Positions 1-11,599 of a stretch of DNA of 64,000 nucleotides are shown one piece after another. The position numbers and the translations under genes are program-made. Origin of the DNA: Mytilus galloprovincialis (lineage: Eukaryota; Mollusca; Bivalvia; Mytilida; Mytilidae). Where the stretch lies: contig NC_134838.1 of NCBI RefSeq assembly GCF_965363235.1, forward strand, positions 2,547,001 through 2,611,000. The letters are read 5' to 3'. The notes beneath the pieces were generated by a model, which made no database searches, had not been told where the DNA came from, and was given only the letters and a program-made list of their open reading frames with translations. How positions within the stretch are numbered: position 1 is the first letter of the stretch; the number at the start of each line of letters is the position of its first letter.

Positions 1-828
1 GTTGACAGTTATTAAATGTTCGTGTCACAAATAACCACAGGTATGTTATAATTCTCGGAGTAATTTTTCATTCCTTTAACCCCTTGCATGGCTTCACTGA
101 ATGAGATTTATCACCGAATTTGTATTCCCCATGAACGACACGGCAGGTTTAACATGTGAAGAAGGAACAGTTTACACGTTGTCAGCTACTAGTATTTATA
201 CTCATTTTAACTCTTACCAATGCGTGCCCTTCTTTGTGTACACTTTCGAAAGCCATCTCGAAAGGGGTAGGACCCGGTTGATCTTTTTCGGGGTTCATAC
301 ACGAATTTGTGCAATAGTAATTTTTAAATCATTTTAAATATGCAAACATACTTTTCACGCGAAATTATCAATCAATTTTTTCCCCGGATTATCTATCTTT
401 ATTTCATTAAAATCCTGAACTTGACAATGCAGCTATGTTACAGTATCATTCACAAAAGATTTTAATCAGGTCAATGACCCTACTTTTTTATCTAAATATA
501 TCAATACACTATAACTATATCATATATAAAATTATTTTATTAATATAAAAGATATTATAATATGAGAAAACTGTTTGACCGTTTGCAGGCCAGGAGATGA
601 ATTCGTGACTCTTAGTAGGCTAAAGAATTAAAAGTTTGTACAATCATATTCTTTTCTTTAATTTAAATTCAATTTTAACTTTATGACGGTATCATAAAAT
701 AGCTTAATTTGAATAGTTGATATAAAAAGTAACGAGAGAATGTTTTTGATGAAAATATATAAAAGTAATCGGACATTAGCGATGAAATACAACACCGAGA
801 TTATATGCTGCCCGTGAACGTCAGTGAT
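1..828. other. AT-rich sequence with no recognised feature
   Basis: I see no gene here. A 78-codon open frame at 101-337 has no recognisable domain and no splice or codon pattern that would set it apart from chance. Confidence 0.5.
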
Positions 829-834
829 AACAAT

Positions 835-1010
835 ATAAAATTGAGAATAGAAACGGGGAATATGCCTAAGAGACAACAATCCGACCAAAAACAGAAAACA
901 ACCGAAGGTCATCGAATGGTCTTCAATACAGCGAGAAAATCCCGCACCCGGAGGTGTTGTGCTTCTTCTGTTCTTAAACAAAAATATGTACTAGTTTAGT
1001 GATAATGAAA
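835..1010 (+). repeat. Family B dispersed repeat, truncated
   Basis: It begins AAAATTGAGAATAG and shares ordered blocks (GGGGAAT, GACAACAATCCGACC, GGTCTTCAAT, CCCGCACCCGGAGG, ACTAGTTTAGTGATAATG) with the copies at 12572, 24645 and 50436. Two small open frames over it are by-products of the repeat. Confidence 0.8.
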
Positions 1011-1150
1011 GTTTATGACAATAAATACTAGTGGGCAGGAGTTTTTTTTCGCTTTCCGATTTTTTCAAAAATCAGTTGATATTAGTTTTATTTGAAATCA
1101 ATTATTAGTTCGTTTTTCTGTAGTGTATTTTAAATACAAATATACCATAT

Positions 1151-1522
1151 AAAAAAGAAGATGTGGTATGATTGCCAATGAGACAACTATCCACAAAAGA
1201 CCAAAATGACACAGACATTAACAACTATAGGTCACCGTACGGCCTTCAACAATGAGCAAAGCCCATACCGCATAGTCAGCCATAAAAGGCCCTGATCAGA
1301 CAATGTAAAACAATTCAAACGAGAAAACTAACGGCATTATATATGTAAAAAAAAATGAACGAAAAACAAATATGTAACACATAAACAAACGACAACCACT
1401 GAATTACAGGCTCCTGACTTGGGACAGGCACATACATAAATAATGTATAATGTGGCGGGGTTAAACATGTTAGCGGGATCCCAACCCTCCCCCTAACCTG
1501 GGACAGTTGGTATAACAGTATT
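1151..1522 (+). repeat. Family A dispersed repeat (antisense of a Penelope-like 3' tail)
   Basis: It starts GAAGATGTGGTATGATTGCC and contains GGTCACCGTACGGCCTTCAA, CATACCGCATAGTCAGC and GGCGGGGTTAAACATG. The copy at 27568-28090 has the same order and is joined to a reverse transcriptase remnant, so this is best read as a 5'-truncated copy of that element, shown in antisense. Confidence 0.85.
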
Positions 1523-1956
1523 GTATACTTGAAATGAGTTGTATTTACTATTTACTATCAAAAAACAAAAATAACGGGTTTAAGAAAAGAAAAGGGGAAG
1601 TCAGCTAAAACAAAGGGTCCTGTGCACAAGTACCCATGTTTGTTATCTACCAATAGTACACGGGTCTGTTGTCATACGATAAACATGTTCATGTTTACTA
1701 TGAATAAATCAAATCAGAGTTAAGTGTGTCTTTGTACGATGGTTCGGACAGGTAATTCGCGATAAATATTTACGTTGAAAATCTATTTTCTTATTTTGAC
1801 CATTCGAGGGTAATTCTTATTGCTTGCAGTACAATTTCCTCACCCGTCCATATGAATCTTTTTGTATTATATTTTTAAGGTTCTAAACCACCCACCGATG
1901 TGAAACCTTTTGTAATATTCTTTTTATTTATTGTACATCATTTAAAATGATGTCTA

Positions 1957-2622
1957 CATCTCTTAAAAGAGGGACGAAAGATACTAGAGGGACAGCCAAA
2001 CTCATAAATTGAAAATAAACTGACAACGCCATGGCTAAAAAAGAATAGGACAAATAGGCAAACAATGACACAACATAGAAAACTAAAGAATAAGCAACAA
2101 GAACTCCACCAAGAAACTAAGGGTGATACCAGGTACTCCGGAAGGGTAAGCAAATCCTGCTCCACGTGTGGCACCCGTCGTGTTGCTCATGTTATAACAT
2201 TCAGTAAATAGTTTAATTCGGTAGGTCACATTCATGAAAGGGAAAGGGATTGTAGTTACGACGTAAAAAACATATCCGATATCATCTGGGAAACGGTTAC
2301 TCCATAACGGTCAACCAACTCGTGAAGGCGTCTGTAAAATTTACGAAGGGATGATTTCAACTTTCCCATTTGGATTCTTTGTTTAATAGCTTCCTTGTAA
2401 GCAGCAACCTTCTATCAAGGAAATCATGATAGGAAATACAAGCACAGGAATATCGTATCAATTGGGAGATGTATACCCAGTATGCAAGTGCTGCTGGAAT
2501 GTTGCTACTTAGAAATGGAAAGTTCACAATTGGAAAGCTGAAATCATCTTATTTTGTTTTGAACCGATCCTCATTGTCAGTTTCTAGATGTAAGTCAAGA
2601 TATGAGGCCGACTTAAAATGAC
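1957..2622 (-). mobile_element. Penelope-like retroelement remnant with family C tail
   Basis: On the minus strand the end of a reverse transcriptase coding region (about 2622 down to 2215) runs straight into a family C tail that ends at about 1957 with the block GTATCTTTCGTCCCTCTTTT. The coding part matches the C-terminal reverse transcriptase region of the plus-strand copy at 23400-23713, including the stretch upstream of the CTACCGAATTAA block. The element is truncated at its 5' end and broken. Confidence 0.75.
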
Positions 2623-2635
2623 AATAGTTTGATAT

Positions 2636-2703
2636 TATTTTTTTTGAGAGAGAGAAGTGAACAATTTCTTTTTTTTTTCTTTTTTTCTTTTTTTTTTTTT
2701 TGT
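2636..2703. repeat. Low-complexity poly(T)/GA tract
   Basis: Long T runs flank a short GAGAGAGAG stretch. No coding or structural meaning is visible. Confidence 0.8.
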
Positions 2704-3171
2704 CTTTGTATATATGTGTGTAATACATAAAGGCTTAGGGAGCATCCGATTGTGTTTGCAAAGTGATTTAAAAACAGTTGTTTTTTGTTAGAATACTACA
2801 AAACGGTGAGCACTGCACTCGTCTGGCGACCTGTTTCCCATAGATATGCGTTTAAGTTTTTATGCCACAAATAGAACATAATGTATTTTAAATACAATTA
2901 ATAAGTTTTCTAAGTGATAATTAACTCCGATATCATCCATACGAAAAATATAAATCTTAATTACACCTCTCACATAGCTTCGGATTTTATAAAATAATAC
3001 GATCATATTATGTTTTAACGTCCAGTGTGTGATCTTGTGATCACAGATTCCGCAATGTTGAAAAATAAATGATTTTAAAATTTTGAAATTGAAGGTTTTC
3101 AACAATGGGAATAAACTAAGCGACTCTTCTTGCCACCTTCTTATTTTCGTATAAATCGTATTTTCTTAAGA

Positions 3172-3371
3172 CACTTGTCAAAAACAAGAAGATCAAAGAA
3201 GCAAGATCATTTAATTTCACATTCAGATATATTGATGATGTTCTTTCCATTAACAATCCAAACTTTTCTGATTAGGTTCCATTAATATATCACAAAAACT
3301 AGAAATTAAAAAAAAAACAACAGACACGGCTTCCTCCGCCTTATTTTTAGACTTATGCCTCGAATTTTGGA
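3172..3371 (+). mobile_element. Penelope-like reverse transcriptase fragment
   Basis: Conceptual translation shows the catalytic block FRYIDDVLSINN, then EIKKTTDTAS and LFLDLCLEF. These match the same blocks of the longer copy at 22901-23713 (FRYINDVLSLNN, EIKDTTDTVK, YLDLHLKF). It is a broken fragment of about 200 bp. An end piece of family D (minus, about 3396-3432) follows it. Confidence 0.75.
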
Positions 3372-3432
3372 AAAAAAAATACACGGTCATGTCAGTACGG
3401 AGTTCAGTATTTTTGTGATTTAATTTTTTTAT

Positions 3433-5018
3433 TAAGTAGCTGGATGTGTTGCCTTTTATCTATTTAATAAATTTAAAAAAGAACTAAAAAATATCAAAGT
3501 AGTTTCATTGGCTGATTGTTAATATCTTCATGTCAATAACCTATACAATACTCATGTTCTTGCCGTATAACATAACTGACTTAGCTCTAGGACAGGAATA
3601 TTGTCACTTCTTGATTAACTTGCCAGAAAAAGGTTTGATACATTTTCCGACTCTTACTTTTAACTTCCTGGATCTTCTATTCAACATTTTTTTTTACATT
3701 AATCGGAAATGGGTTACTATAAATAACAATAAAAGGAGAATGACAAATACTATAGAAAACACCTACTTTATGACGGGAACACACATCTCACATGATATAG
3801 GGAAATGAATTACTTAAAGAAACGTCAAGTACCGGAAAGACTTCATATAAGTTGTTTCTAAAATAAGCTTATGATTAGAAGGCATATTTTATTAGCCTTA
3901 AAATGCCATTTATAAAATAAAAATAGCTTAGTGAAACTCATCAGTAAAAAAGTTGCAATCAATTGATTGATATTAAAACTAAATCTAAGATCAGATTTTA
4001 TTCATCTAATAATTTCTGTTAGTGAATGTAATTCTTTCTCAACTGAAATAGTGAGATTGATATCGAAAGACGATACCATGATATGTTTTAATTTCGAATC
4101 TTTATGCAGATGATATCCTACCAATTAATTTGCAAATTTCATTATAGTAATATAAAATAATTCAACAGTTGCTTAAATCCCGTATTATTTGGACTCTCAG
4201 TGTTTGAGAGTGGTTTCATTAGCAATCATATTATATCTACCTATTTATATAGTCTTATACGTCTAGTATATTTAAATATAATTGGATTATATAAGAAAGG
4301 ACTATAATATTTTTTTCTGTCAATTCGAAACAACATAAAAAAACGAAAAAATCATTAAAACGAGATTTGGGTATTTGAGTATGCATATGTATCTTTGAAA
4401 TATGACCAATATCTAACCGTTGTTGATCTATACAAGTGAAGGAATAAACACCACCACTGCTCAGGGATTTATTTAGTACATTACATGTACAACTAATATT
4501 TATGTAGTCCTTGATTAAGTACATGTATGGGTCAAGGAAGCTTATGCAAACTCGTGATTGTGACTTGTGCCCTTTGTAAGAACAACTATGTCATTTCCTT
4601 CTTAAGGTCTTCAAATTTATTTTAATTCACTTTAAAGGATGTACTGACTATTATCTGTTATGTAGGAAACAGGATTTACTTAAAAGATTGTCAAAAACAA
4701 ACGTTTGTTTACATTTTAAATTTGAATATTTACCAAAAATGTTTATTTTGTAATCTTAGACTGTTTGGTCAATTTAGTTGTATGCGAAGAAAATGTTTTG
4801 TTTTTTAAGGTGAAAAATTAGAACGTTTCATAAATAAGGTTGTTAGATAATTTTAAGTCCATTTTCTAAAACTCGGGTAGAAGTATCTGTCGTATATATA
4901 TAGTTGTCACTTAATGCAAGTATTTTTGTGACTGTGCTTTCGATCCTTTACGATAGACATTACGCTAATCTGCAATCAATTTAATTATCATGCCTAATAT
5001 ATCATGTACATATATTGT
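3433..5018. other. AT-rich sequence without recognised genes
   Basis: Only chance open frames are present (for example 3530-3808 plus and 4255-4524 minus), with no domain, signal or repeat family that I recognise. Confidence 0.5.
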
Positions 5019-5343
5019 GTTACAGTTGTAGATTCTAACGACGAAGAAAGGTAACAACACTAAGCCACCGAAAGCTGTATTATTAGTTCAGTCTAGGTTG
5101 CCAAATTGTCTAGAGCGATGGACACAGTGCAGTCGCTTGTTGTCTCCCTTTAGCATGGATTCGAATCCCGATGAGGGAAGAAATACATTTGCTTCTGCAT
5201 TGTTGTGCTGATATTTAGAGTAGTTATTAATATAAAACATGTGTCCATCGCTCAAGACCACTCGACAACCTGGACTGAACTAATAATTCAGCTTTCGGTG
5301 GCCTAGTGTTACTATTCCTGCCAGTAGAATCTAGAGTTGTAAC
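5019..5343. mobile_element. Fold-back MITE with tRNA-like boxes
   Basis: Inverted arms of about 110 bp pair the left side (GTTACAGTTGTAGATTCTA, then TAACAACACTAAGCCACCGA) with the right side (AGAATCTAGAGTTGTAAC at the far end). The inner part of the arms and loop looks like a class II (Ser/Leu type) tRNA. The right arm in reverse reads GTCGAGTGGTCTTGAGCGA, like an A box, and the left arm is followed by GGATTCGAATCCC (about 5157-5170), a near-canonical B box. No intact cloverleaf is present. Whether the tRNA-like part was captured or is ancestral cannot be told from one copy. Confidence 0.65.
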
Positions 5344-5399
5344 TCAGATATATCAGACATGAAGATGGAATTCATTCCAAATTAGCTCAATATATATCG

Positions 5400-5560
5400 T
5401 AAAAAGTAAAATCACAAAAATACTTAGGGACCATGCAATATTATCAGGCAGGTGGGACCAGTGCATATTCTGGTTACAACAACAAAAAACGTCAATGTCC
5501 TATACTGATTTGGGCTACAAAAACTCAATGTCCTATGACTAGAATGCTGAAAATAAGTAT
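5400..5560 (+). repeat. Family D-like repeat fragment
   Basis: AGTAAAATCACAAAAATACT marks a family D start. The following GGGACCATGCAATATTATCA and GGCAGGTGGGACCAGTGCA recur in reverse orientation near 10470-10520, so this is a dispersed repeat. The 84-codon frame at 5433-5687 is part of it. Confidence 0.6.
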
Positions 5561-5769
5561 GTGTCCTACATATATATTTTTTTATACTACACTACAAACT
5601 GCTCAGAGTCTGAAAAGATCATATTTTTACTGGTCGAGCACAGATTTGATAGAAACGACTCAACGTAATCTCAACAGCACTCTTTGATCTCATTTTTACT
5701 TTAAATAATACGTGATTGAGGACTTAATTATCTTGGTATAATCTGAATATGGTCTCAACAAATTGGTAG

Positions 5770-6140
5770 CTTGGTTCATTTCTGTCAATTTTAAGGATTT
5801 AATTAAAAGATGAAAAAGCTAGAATTTTCAGTTCAGACTAACTTCAGACATTACTTTCATAAAATTCTATAAATTTTCAAATCAACTTAGATTTTCATAT
5901 TACTCTATAGACATCTCAATTGTATGTTGACCTTACAGAATACCAGGTTGTTTAGTTATTTGATGTATTGCTGTCAAATTTATGGATTTAATTTTAAATA
6001 GGTAAAAAAAAAGTAAAATTTTCAGTTTAGGGTTAATTCAGATAGTCACCTTTAATTTTTTATAACATTTTCATTTCAACTTGGATTTTCATATAACTCT
6101 ACAGCTATCTCAATTTTATATTAATCTTACAGAATGCCAG
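5770..6140. repeat. Two-copy direct duplication, about 190 bp each
   Basis: Blocks at 5777-5948 recur in the same order at 5968-6140: CTGTCAA...GGATTTAATT, AATTTTCAGTT, TTCATATTACTCTA, ATCTCAATT and CTTACAGAATRCCAGG. Divergence between the two units is considerable, so the duplication is old. Confidence 0.7.
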
Positions 6141-6732
6141 GGACCTTATTCACGAAGGTTCCGTAAATATTTCAGTTGCGGAAAGCTTACGGATGGTTTA
6201 CGGAAGAAATCCGCATCTTATTCGCAACGTTTACGCCGTATTCACAAAACATCCGTAAAGATACCGTAGTTTACGGAAAGTTTGCGCAGTACTTATGACG
6301 TCTAAACCTAATTAAATTAAGTTTAATCAACATGTCTCATATAACTTGTATTTGATTATCATAGTCTACGCTGTTGTTTTCATTGGTCTTTTTCTAAGAA
6401 ATAAAATGTTCTTCATATTGAGCCTCGATTTCAGTCATCTTTCTTTTTTCTATGTTGACTTGAAACATCACTTCGAAAGTCATTAGCTTAATTACTTCTT
6501 TTTCAAATAAATAATAATATGTTTGTTGAGAGTTAAGTATACATGTATCCAACAATATAATATACATGTATAAACATATAACCATTTTAAAAGAGTCATG
6601 TGTCGTCTGTACATTTCGTTTTCCAAAATACTCCTCATGTCGATTTAAGACGTGTAAGACAATGAACAATATGGGTTGATGGATGACGGTTGTGTGTCTA
6701 GCGGCAAATTGATAAGTTTATTCCGAACGATA
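6141..6732. other. No gene seen
   Basis: AT-rich sequence. About 6145-6290 repeats CCGTAAA/TTTACGG words in both orientations, suggesting a decayed hairpin element, but I could not define ends. Confidence 0.4.
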
Positions 6733-6872
6733 ACATATTAATGTTAAATGATTATATATATCTTTACTGAAATAGCTGTACCAGTGAAGAAATCTGTTAA
6801 CAGCATGTGATATATTGTTGTTGAATAAAAAAAAAAAAAAAAAAAACATATTAATGTTAAATGATTATATAT
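6733..6872 (+). mobile_element. Tiny poly(A)-tailed retro-insertion with 27-bp target duplication
   Basis: A perfect 27-bp direct repeat occupies 6733-6759 and 6846-6872. Between the copies lie about 65 bp of unique sequence ending in AATAAA and a run of about 20 A. This is the classic footprint of LINE-driven reverse transcription: long target duplication, 3' poly(A) and a polyadenylation signal. The insert is so short that it is probably the 3' end of an mRNA or of a LINE with extreme 5' truncation. Confidence 0.75.
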
Positions 6873-7262
6873 CCTGCTTTGTACTAAACCGACAATCCCA
6901 GCAGATTTTTTTTTAATTCACAAGGTAATAAGTCTTCTGGACACATAAAATTTACTCTAAGCCGACGAGTCTTTGCTCTACTCCTTAGCATGGCGTTTTT
7001 AGTGGATAAGCTGCAATTGTCAATCTTAACCGTGGCGTGTTTGATTTGACCTTGCTTCGATTTGATATAAGAACTTCCCATACTCGAGGTGAAGACGCTA
7101 CCACAACAGCGAGGCGGTGTACACACGTCAATTAGAAGTCAGTTTTTATCTGTTAAATTGAACCCTAGAAAACCGTACTCTGAATCTATTAGTCTATTAC
7201 TTACACAATTTATACATTCAACACTCTATCATATCATAATTTCATCCACTAATTTAAAATTC
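6873..7262. other. No recognised gene; one weak minus-strand frame
   Basis: The minus-strand frame 6884-7126 (80 codons) is rich in R, K and C and less AT-biased than its surroundings, so it could be an old exon. I recognise no domain and see no convincing splice sites. Confidence 0.35.
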
Positions 7263-7334
7263 AAGCGAACAATCGATCAATCAATTAATCAATCAATCCA
7301 TTAATCAATCAATCAATCCATTAATCAATCATCC
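7263..7334. repeat. ATCA/ATCAATCC microsatellite
   Basis: Tandem AATC/ATCAATCA words directly upstream of the Myb-like coding start. Confidence 0.9.
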
Positions 7335-7389
7335 AGTATCTAATGGAACTGATGACAATAATGACGTCATTTTCAAAGAAACGTCAGCC

Positions 7390-9670
7390 ATGGAGGAAGC
7401 GAAGAAAACAAAGAAGCCAAGATTTACAGAAAAAGAAATAGATGCCATTGTGGACAATGTCAAAGAAAATTCTGTCATGTTGTTTAGCAAGTTTTCTGAT
7501 GTTGTTTCTAATACAAGAAAGAAAGAAGCATGGAAAAAAGTACAAAACGCGGTAAACGCAGTATCCTTCACCAGCAGAACCATAGAGGAAATAAAAAAGA
7601 AATGGGATGACATCAAGAGAGGGACCAAAAAGAAGGCTACATCTATTACAAATGAGCGGAAGAAAACAGGAGGCGGAGTTCCTAGTTTTATAGCCTTAAG
7701 TAAAATGGAAGAAGACGTTGTAGCAGTTGTTGGGGAAGAAAGAGTATTTGGTATCTCAACTGGTTGCGATACCATGAAGGAATGGTTTTTTTTCAGATTG
7801 AACATTTATGTTTTTTTCTATGCTTCCGTTATAATGCAAACCTTTTCAAAATAATGTAAAGTTATGAATTTTATCCATCATAGTATTATTAATTTTTTTT
7901 ACAGAGAGAGTGAGTCGTTTATCATTCAATGATTCATTAAGTTTTTAATACGGTACAGTCTGGTGTATCCTCACACCTAAGACTTTTGACTTCACTTCAT
8001 TCAACTGATAAAACCAATCATTGTATAATATTGTGTGAATACATTCATAACAAACTTTTATTTCACAAAATTATCAGTTTGTAGGGTTTCACTCTCAAGA
8101 TTTTGTGTAATATGTGTCCAAAATTGGGAAAACCCCTGTTCTGAGAGTTCCTCCGATGTCCGTTGATTTCGCGCATACCTTCCGAAAGTAGCTTATTTTG
8201 AAGAGAAGGAAAGATTACCTGCTACGAAAGATAGCTAAATTCAAACCAAGCACGCTGCCAAGGATGAAGAGCAAAAAATATTTCAATCTGATAAAAATTT
8301 GACTTGAGTAAAACAAATTTTATCTGATGCTGTATTTTTTTAAATGGACATTGGCCAAATATTGTAAATCACGGGATTGCAGTTATTTCAATCTGGAACT
8401 GTACATCATTATCAAACACTGCATTGAATGAACATTCTATGTTTAAATAAAATAATTTAAAAGCAGTGTTTTGAATATACATATTTGTATCTGAATTTAC
8501 TGTCTGTCTGCCAGTATAATTCGGTTGCAATATAAAAGTAAATCACAAATCAAAAGTATTATAATTGATATAATATATATATAAAAATAAAGAAATACTT
8601 GTATCTCAACTTAATGCAAATAAAGAGTTTATGCGTGTTATTATTTCACAAGACAGTGGATCAATATCATATTTTGCTTTCAGACACCAATGAAAGCGTC
8701 ATGTGCTGAGACTGCTGCATCTGCCGTTATGCCTCCATTTGGAAATGCTACTGGGAGTATCACACATGTGCTACATGTAGATCATACAAGACAAACTCCT
8801 AAAAGGCCAACAGAATCAGAAAACAACCTACCAGTAAAGCAGAAGAAAACGGATAGTGAAAGGTAAATAACACTTGAATTTAACACTATCATGAAACTAT
8901 CACAAAAAACCTTTTTATGTTTAAGTTTAATGATATCTGAAATAACTATGCCATTTCAAAGAATCCACGGTCAGCGTCTTTGGTGTGATGAAGGCTAAAT
9001 TAATCTTTTTCCTTTGCAGCAAGGCTACTTTACATCTGAAAAGATACAATAAAAATATAATATGATAACACAGCACTACACATATGTTTATTTTTGATTT
9101 AGAAATATTAAATAATTTGACAAAGTTATTACTAATAATATATATAAAATCGATGTAAAAAGAAGAAGATTTTGTATATAATAAATAATCAGACAGCAAT
9201 CCTTCAACAATAGAGTAATAAAACATATAGATATCATCGTACGACCTTCACACTTACATATAATATAATATTGTTGTATAGACATCGATTGCATTATATG
9301 TCTCCGGTGTCAATGAAACACACGACCTTCATTTCTTTTAGAACTTTATTCATTCAAATGAAACTGAACAATAGTGTGGCAAAAAGTATATTCTTTAACC
9401 TTATATCAGTTTTTACCTAACCAACTGTTATAATTAAGTCTTTCGATTTTCATTTTAATCTTGCAAAGAAAACATGTCGAAATAGAGGAACAACGTTTGA
9501 TTATTGAGAGGGAGCGATTAGCAATTGAAAAAAGACGCCTTTTTATCGAGGAAAAGAGATTCGAATCAGCAAAAAGACAGGAGATAGATAATGACGGATT
9601 ACAGGAGCCAACGTCGTTTGAGGTTTTTCGTGGAGCGTTTATGTCTCTGGATTCGAATTCACGAAACTAA
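7390..9670 (+). CDS. Myb/SANT-like DNA-binding protein of a PIF/Harbinger element (three exons)
   Basis: Inferred exons are 7390-7773, 8684-8862 and 9469-9670, which join in frame to 254 residues. The N-terminus (about residues 8-85, from PRFTEKEIDAIVDN through TRKKEAWKKV to IEEIKKKWDDIKRGTKKKA) is a Myb/SANT-like domain of the NAIF1/MSANTD4 type. KKTGGG and VFGISTGCDT follow, as in Harbinger-associated Myb proteins. Exon 3 encodes a charged coiled coil (IEEQRLIIERERLAIEKRR) and ends at TAA. In this transposon class the Myb-like protein binds the element ends and helps bring the transposase into the nucleus. The acceptors (TTTCAG before 8684, GCAAAG before 9469) and the exon 2 donor (AG/GTAAAT) look normal. 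The expected exon 1 donor reads ATGAAGG after codon 128, where GT would be expected, so the gene may be dead or use another donor, for example GTATTT at 7744. Its convergent neighbour is the transposase exon at 9765-9964. A domesticated host gene is the alternative. Confidence 0.7.
7774..8683 (+). other. Intron 1 of the Myb-like gene
   Basis: AT-rich sequence with no repeat family that I recognise. It ends in a pyrimidine-rich stretch and CAG directly before 8684. Confidence 0.55.
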
Positions 9671-9764
9671 CATTATTTGTGCCTGTGTGTCTGTCTAAAA
9701 TTCAGAATATTATTTTTTGTGAAATTAAATATTAGATTTTAGAGTCAATTCATTAAGCGTTACC

Positions 9765-9964
9765 TTAAAATCTCTCAGCTATTAGCCTGTCTCTTAAATG
9801 ACGCCCATCAATGTCTTGGATGTCATCGTTTTCGTCTTCATTTTCCTGTTCCTCGGGATCCAGAAGGTCTACTGGTAATCCCAAATCTTCACATATATTG
9901 TGTAGAATGCCAGTTGACACAATGACATCTATTGCAGTTTCAAGTTGAACTGTTAATGGTCCAC
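9765..9964 (-). pseudogene. HARBI1-like transposase, last exon only
   Basis: On the minus strand a TGTAG acceptor at about 9965-9969 opens a frame beginning GPLTVQLETAIDVIV, then STGILHNICEDLGLP, an acidic stretch (DPEEQENEDENDD), and a TAA stop at 9765-9767. HNIC in this setting is the usual C-terminal signature of PIF/Harbinger (DDE superfamily) nucleases, which cut and paste the element. I could not find the catalytic exons upstream (9970-11270), so the transposase is at least truncated. Its tail-to-tail arrangement with the Myb-like gene, with only about 95 bp between stops, matches the two-gene layout of Harbinger transposons. Confidence 0.65.
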
Positions 9965-9969
9965 CTACA

Positions 9970-11276
9970 GGGAAATCAAAACTATTAATTAAAACAAATG
10001 TTTATATTAATTTAATTTAAAAGACAATATGCCATAGAAATTGAAATGAAAAAAATATGAGAAAACAAGTTTTATAAATAAGAGTTGAGAAAATAAAAAT
10101 AAAAGTAAAGGTGATCGACTTTCTCGCTAGAGTGGGGCGCTCATATTCGCCGTGGACACAATTTCGCCGTCAATAATTGATAATTCACCATATGATAATA
10201 GGTTTATTAGTCTAAGAGTTCGTGTCAATAAGTTTACTAGTCTAAGAGTTTGTGTTCATTAATTTAAATTATTTCCTTTATTTTAAATTGATAGAGTGTT
10301 TGAAAATTGTATACAAATTGGATATTTATAGTTTATAAATTTGTTTGATTGAATAATTTGAATAAATTTGTTTGATTGAATAATTTGAATAAATTTTCAT
10401 GGTAAAATAATGGTGAAAAAGTGGTGACCATATGCCTAAAGTGGATAAAAATGTGTTTGTCCTACTATGATTTGCACCGGTCCTACCTGCTTGGTAAATA
10501 TTGCACGGTCCCTTAACTCCAAGGAAAATTCAAAAAGGAAAATCAAATGGTAAATGAAAGGATCGTAAGATACAGTCACAGAATATATATGAAAAATTAA
10601 GCGACATAGACCCCAGAATAATTGGACCACTTTGAGAATTTAAACATCTGATTTGAACAAATGTAATGGAAATTGACCCTTCCTCCTTTTGTTTTTTTTT
10701 ATTAAAAATCTTAGTTTCCGCAAACGACATTCACAAAATAAACTTGATGTCACTGTAACCACAGCACGTGACTGCACGTCATTGTGTAGTGCATGATTAA
10801 TGTCAGCATTCACAGTCTAAATAATACGTCATCAAGTAAGATTGTGTAAGACATTATATTCTACTCACATGGCCGAACGTGGCATCCGTTGTCCGTCGTC
10901 TTCCAACTTTTACAAAAAATCCTCTCTTCTCAAACAACTTGGCTAAAGTTCTATGTTGTAATACAGTGGATACGCTTGAGATGCTTTTTTTTTATACCAC
11001 AAATCTTTGCAACTCCCTTTGATATTCGAATTATTTTCTGAATTTTTCTGAATTTTAATAATGTTTTCAATTACCAATAACAAAAGTTTAATTTATGAAG
11101 CTGCATTTACATATTAAAATGGATATAAGCTAAGAAGAAGGCAAGAAATTAAAATGCGGCTCATTTTTTGCAAGTATCTATAAAACTTGCGGAATTTTGA
11201 AATTATGACTCGTCATTAGCAGTCAGTTAGGCCCAAAATTTGTCCAAAAAAGCAACAATCAAAATCGCTTAACGAT
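9970..11276. other. AT-rich region where the Harbinger core would be expected
   Basis: No transposase core is visible. About 10320-10395 repeats GAATAATTTGAATAAATTTG. About 10436-10560 is a minus-oriented copy of the family D-like repeat seen at 5400-5560. About 10870-10960 has a GGCCGAACG...GTCCGTCGTCTTCC block, which I recall as a common bivalve dispersed repeat. Confidence 0.45.
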
Positions 11277-11277
11277 A

Positions 11278-11395
11278 TAGGAAGATGTGGTATGGGTCCA
11301 ATACGACAACTCTCCATCCAAGTCACAATTTATAAAAATAAACCATTATAGATCAAGGTACGGTCTTCAATTATGACTCAATGTCAATAATTTGC
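11278..11395 (+). repeat. Family A-prime repeat fragment
   Basis: GGAAGATGTGGTATGGGTCC, CTCTCCATCCAAGTCACAAT and GGTACGGTCTTCAATTATGA form a variant of family A. Close relatives lie at 36717 (plus) and 56565-56865 (minus). Confidence 0.75.
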
Positions 11396-11599
11396 CTTCA
11401 ATTGAATCTGTATTAATGTGATCTAACACTCCTTAGCTAGAAATTGATAATGCATTCACTAGGCGTGTCCAGCGAGTACAAGAAAAAGATTGAAAGTGAG
11501 ACCAGGGTGAATTCGAACTATTTAGTTGACTGATTAGATCTGCTAAAATCATTTAAATAAATGTTACAAATGGTTATTAACATATCTTTTTAACCTTTA

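Noticed and set aside
101-337. 78-codon plus frame at the window start
   Set aside because: No domain, homologous feel or splice context; cannot be told from chance.
5100-5180. Functional tRNA gene
   Set aside because: A- and B-box-like words exist but no acceptor stem or anticodon arm can be drawn.
7329-7805. 158-codon minus-strand frame
   Set aside because: It is the antisense of Myb-like exon 1, whose domain and codon use are clear on the plus strand.
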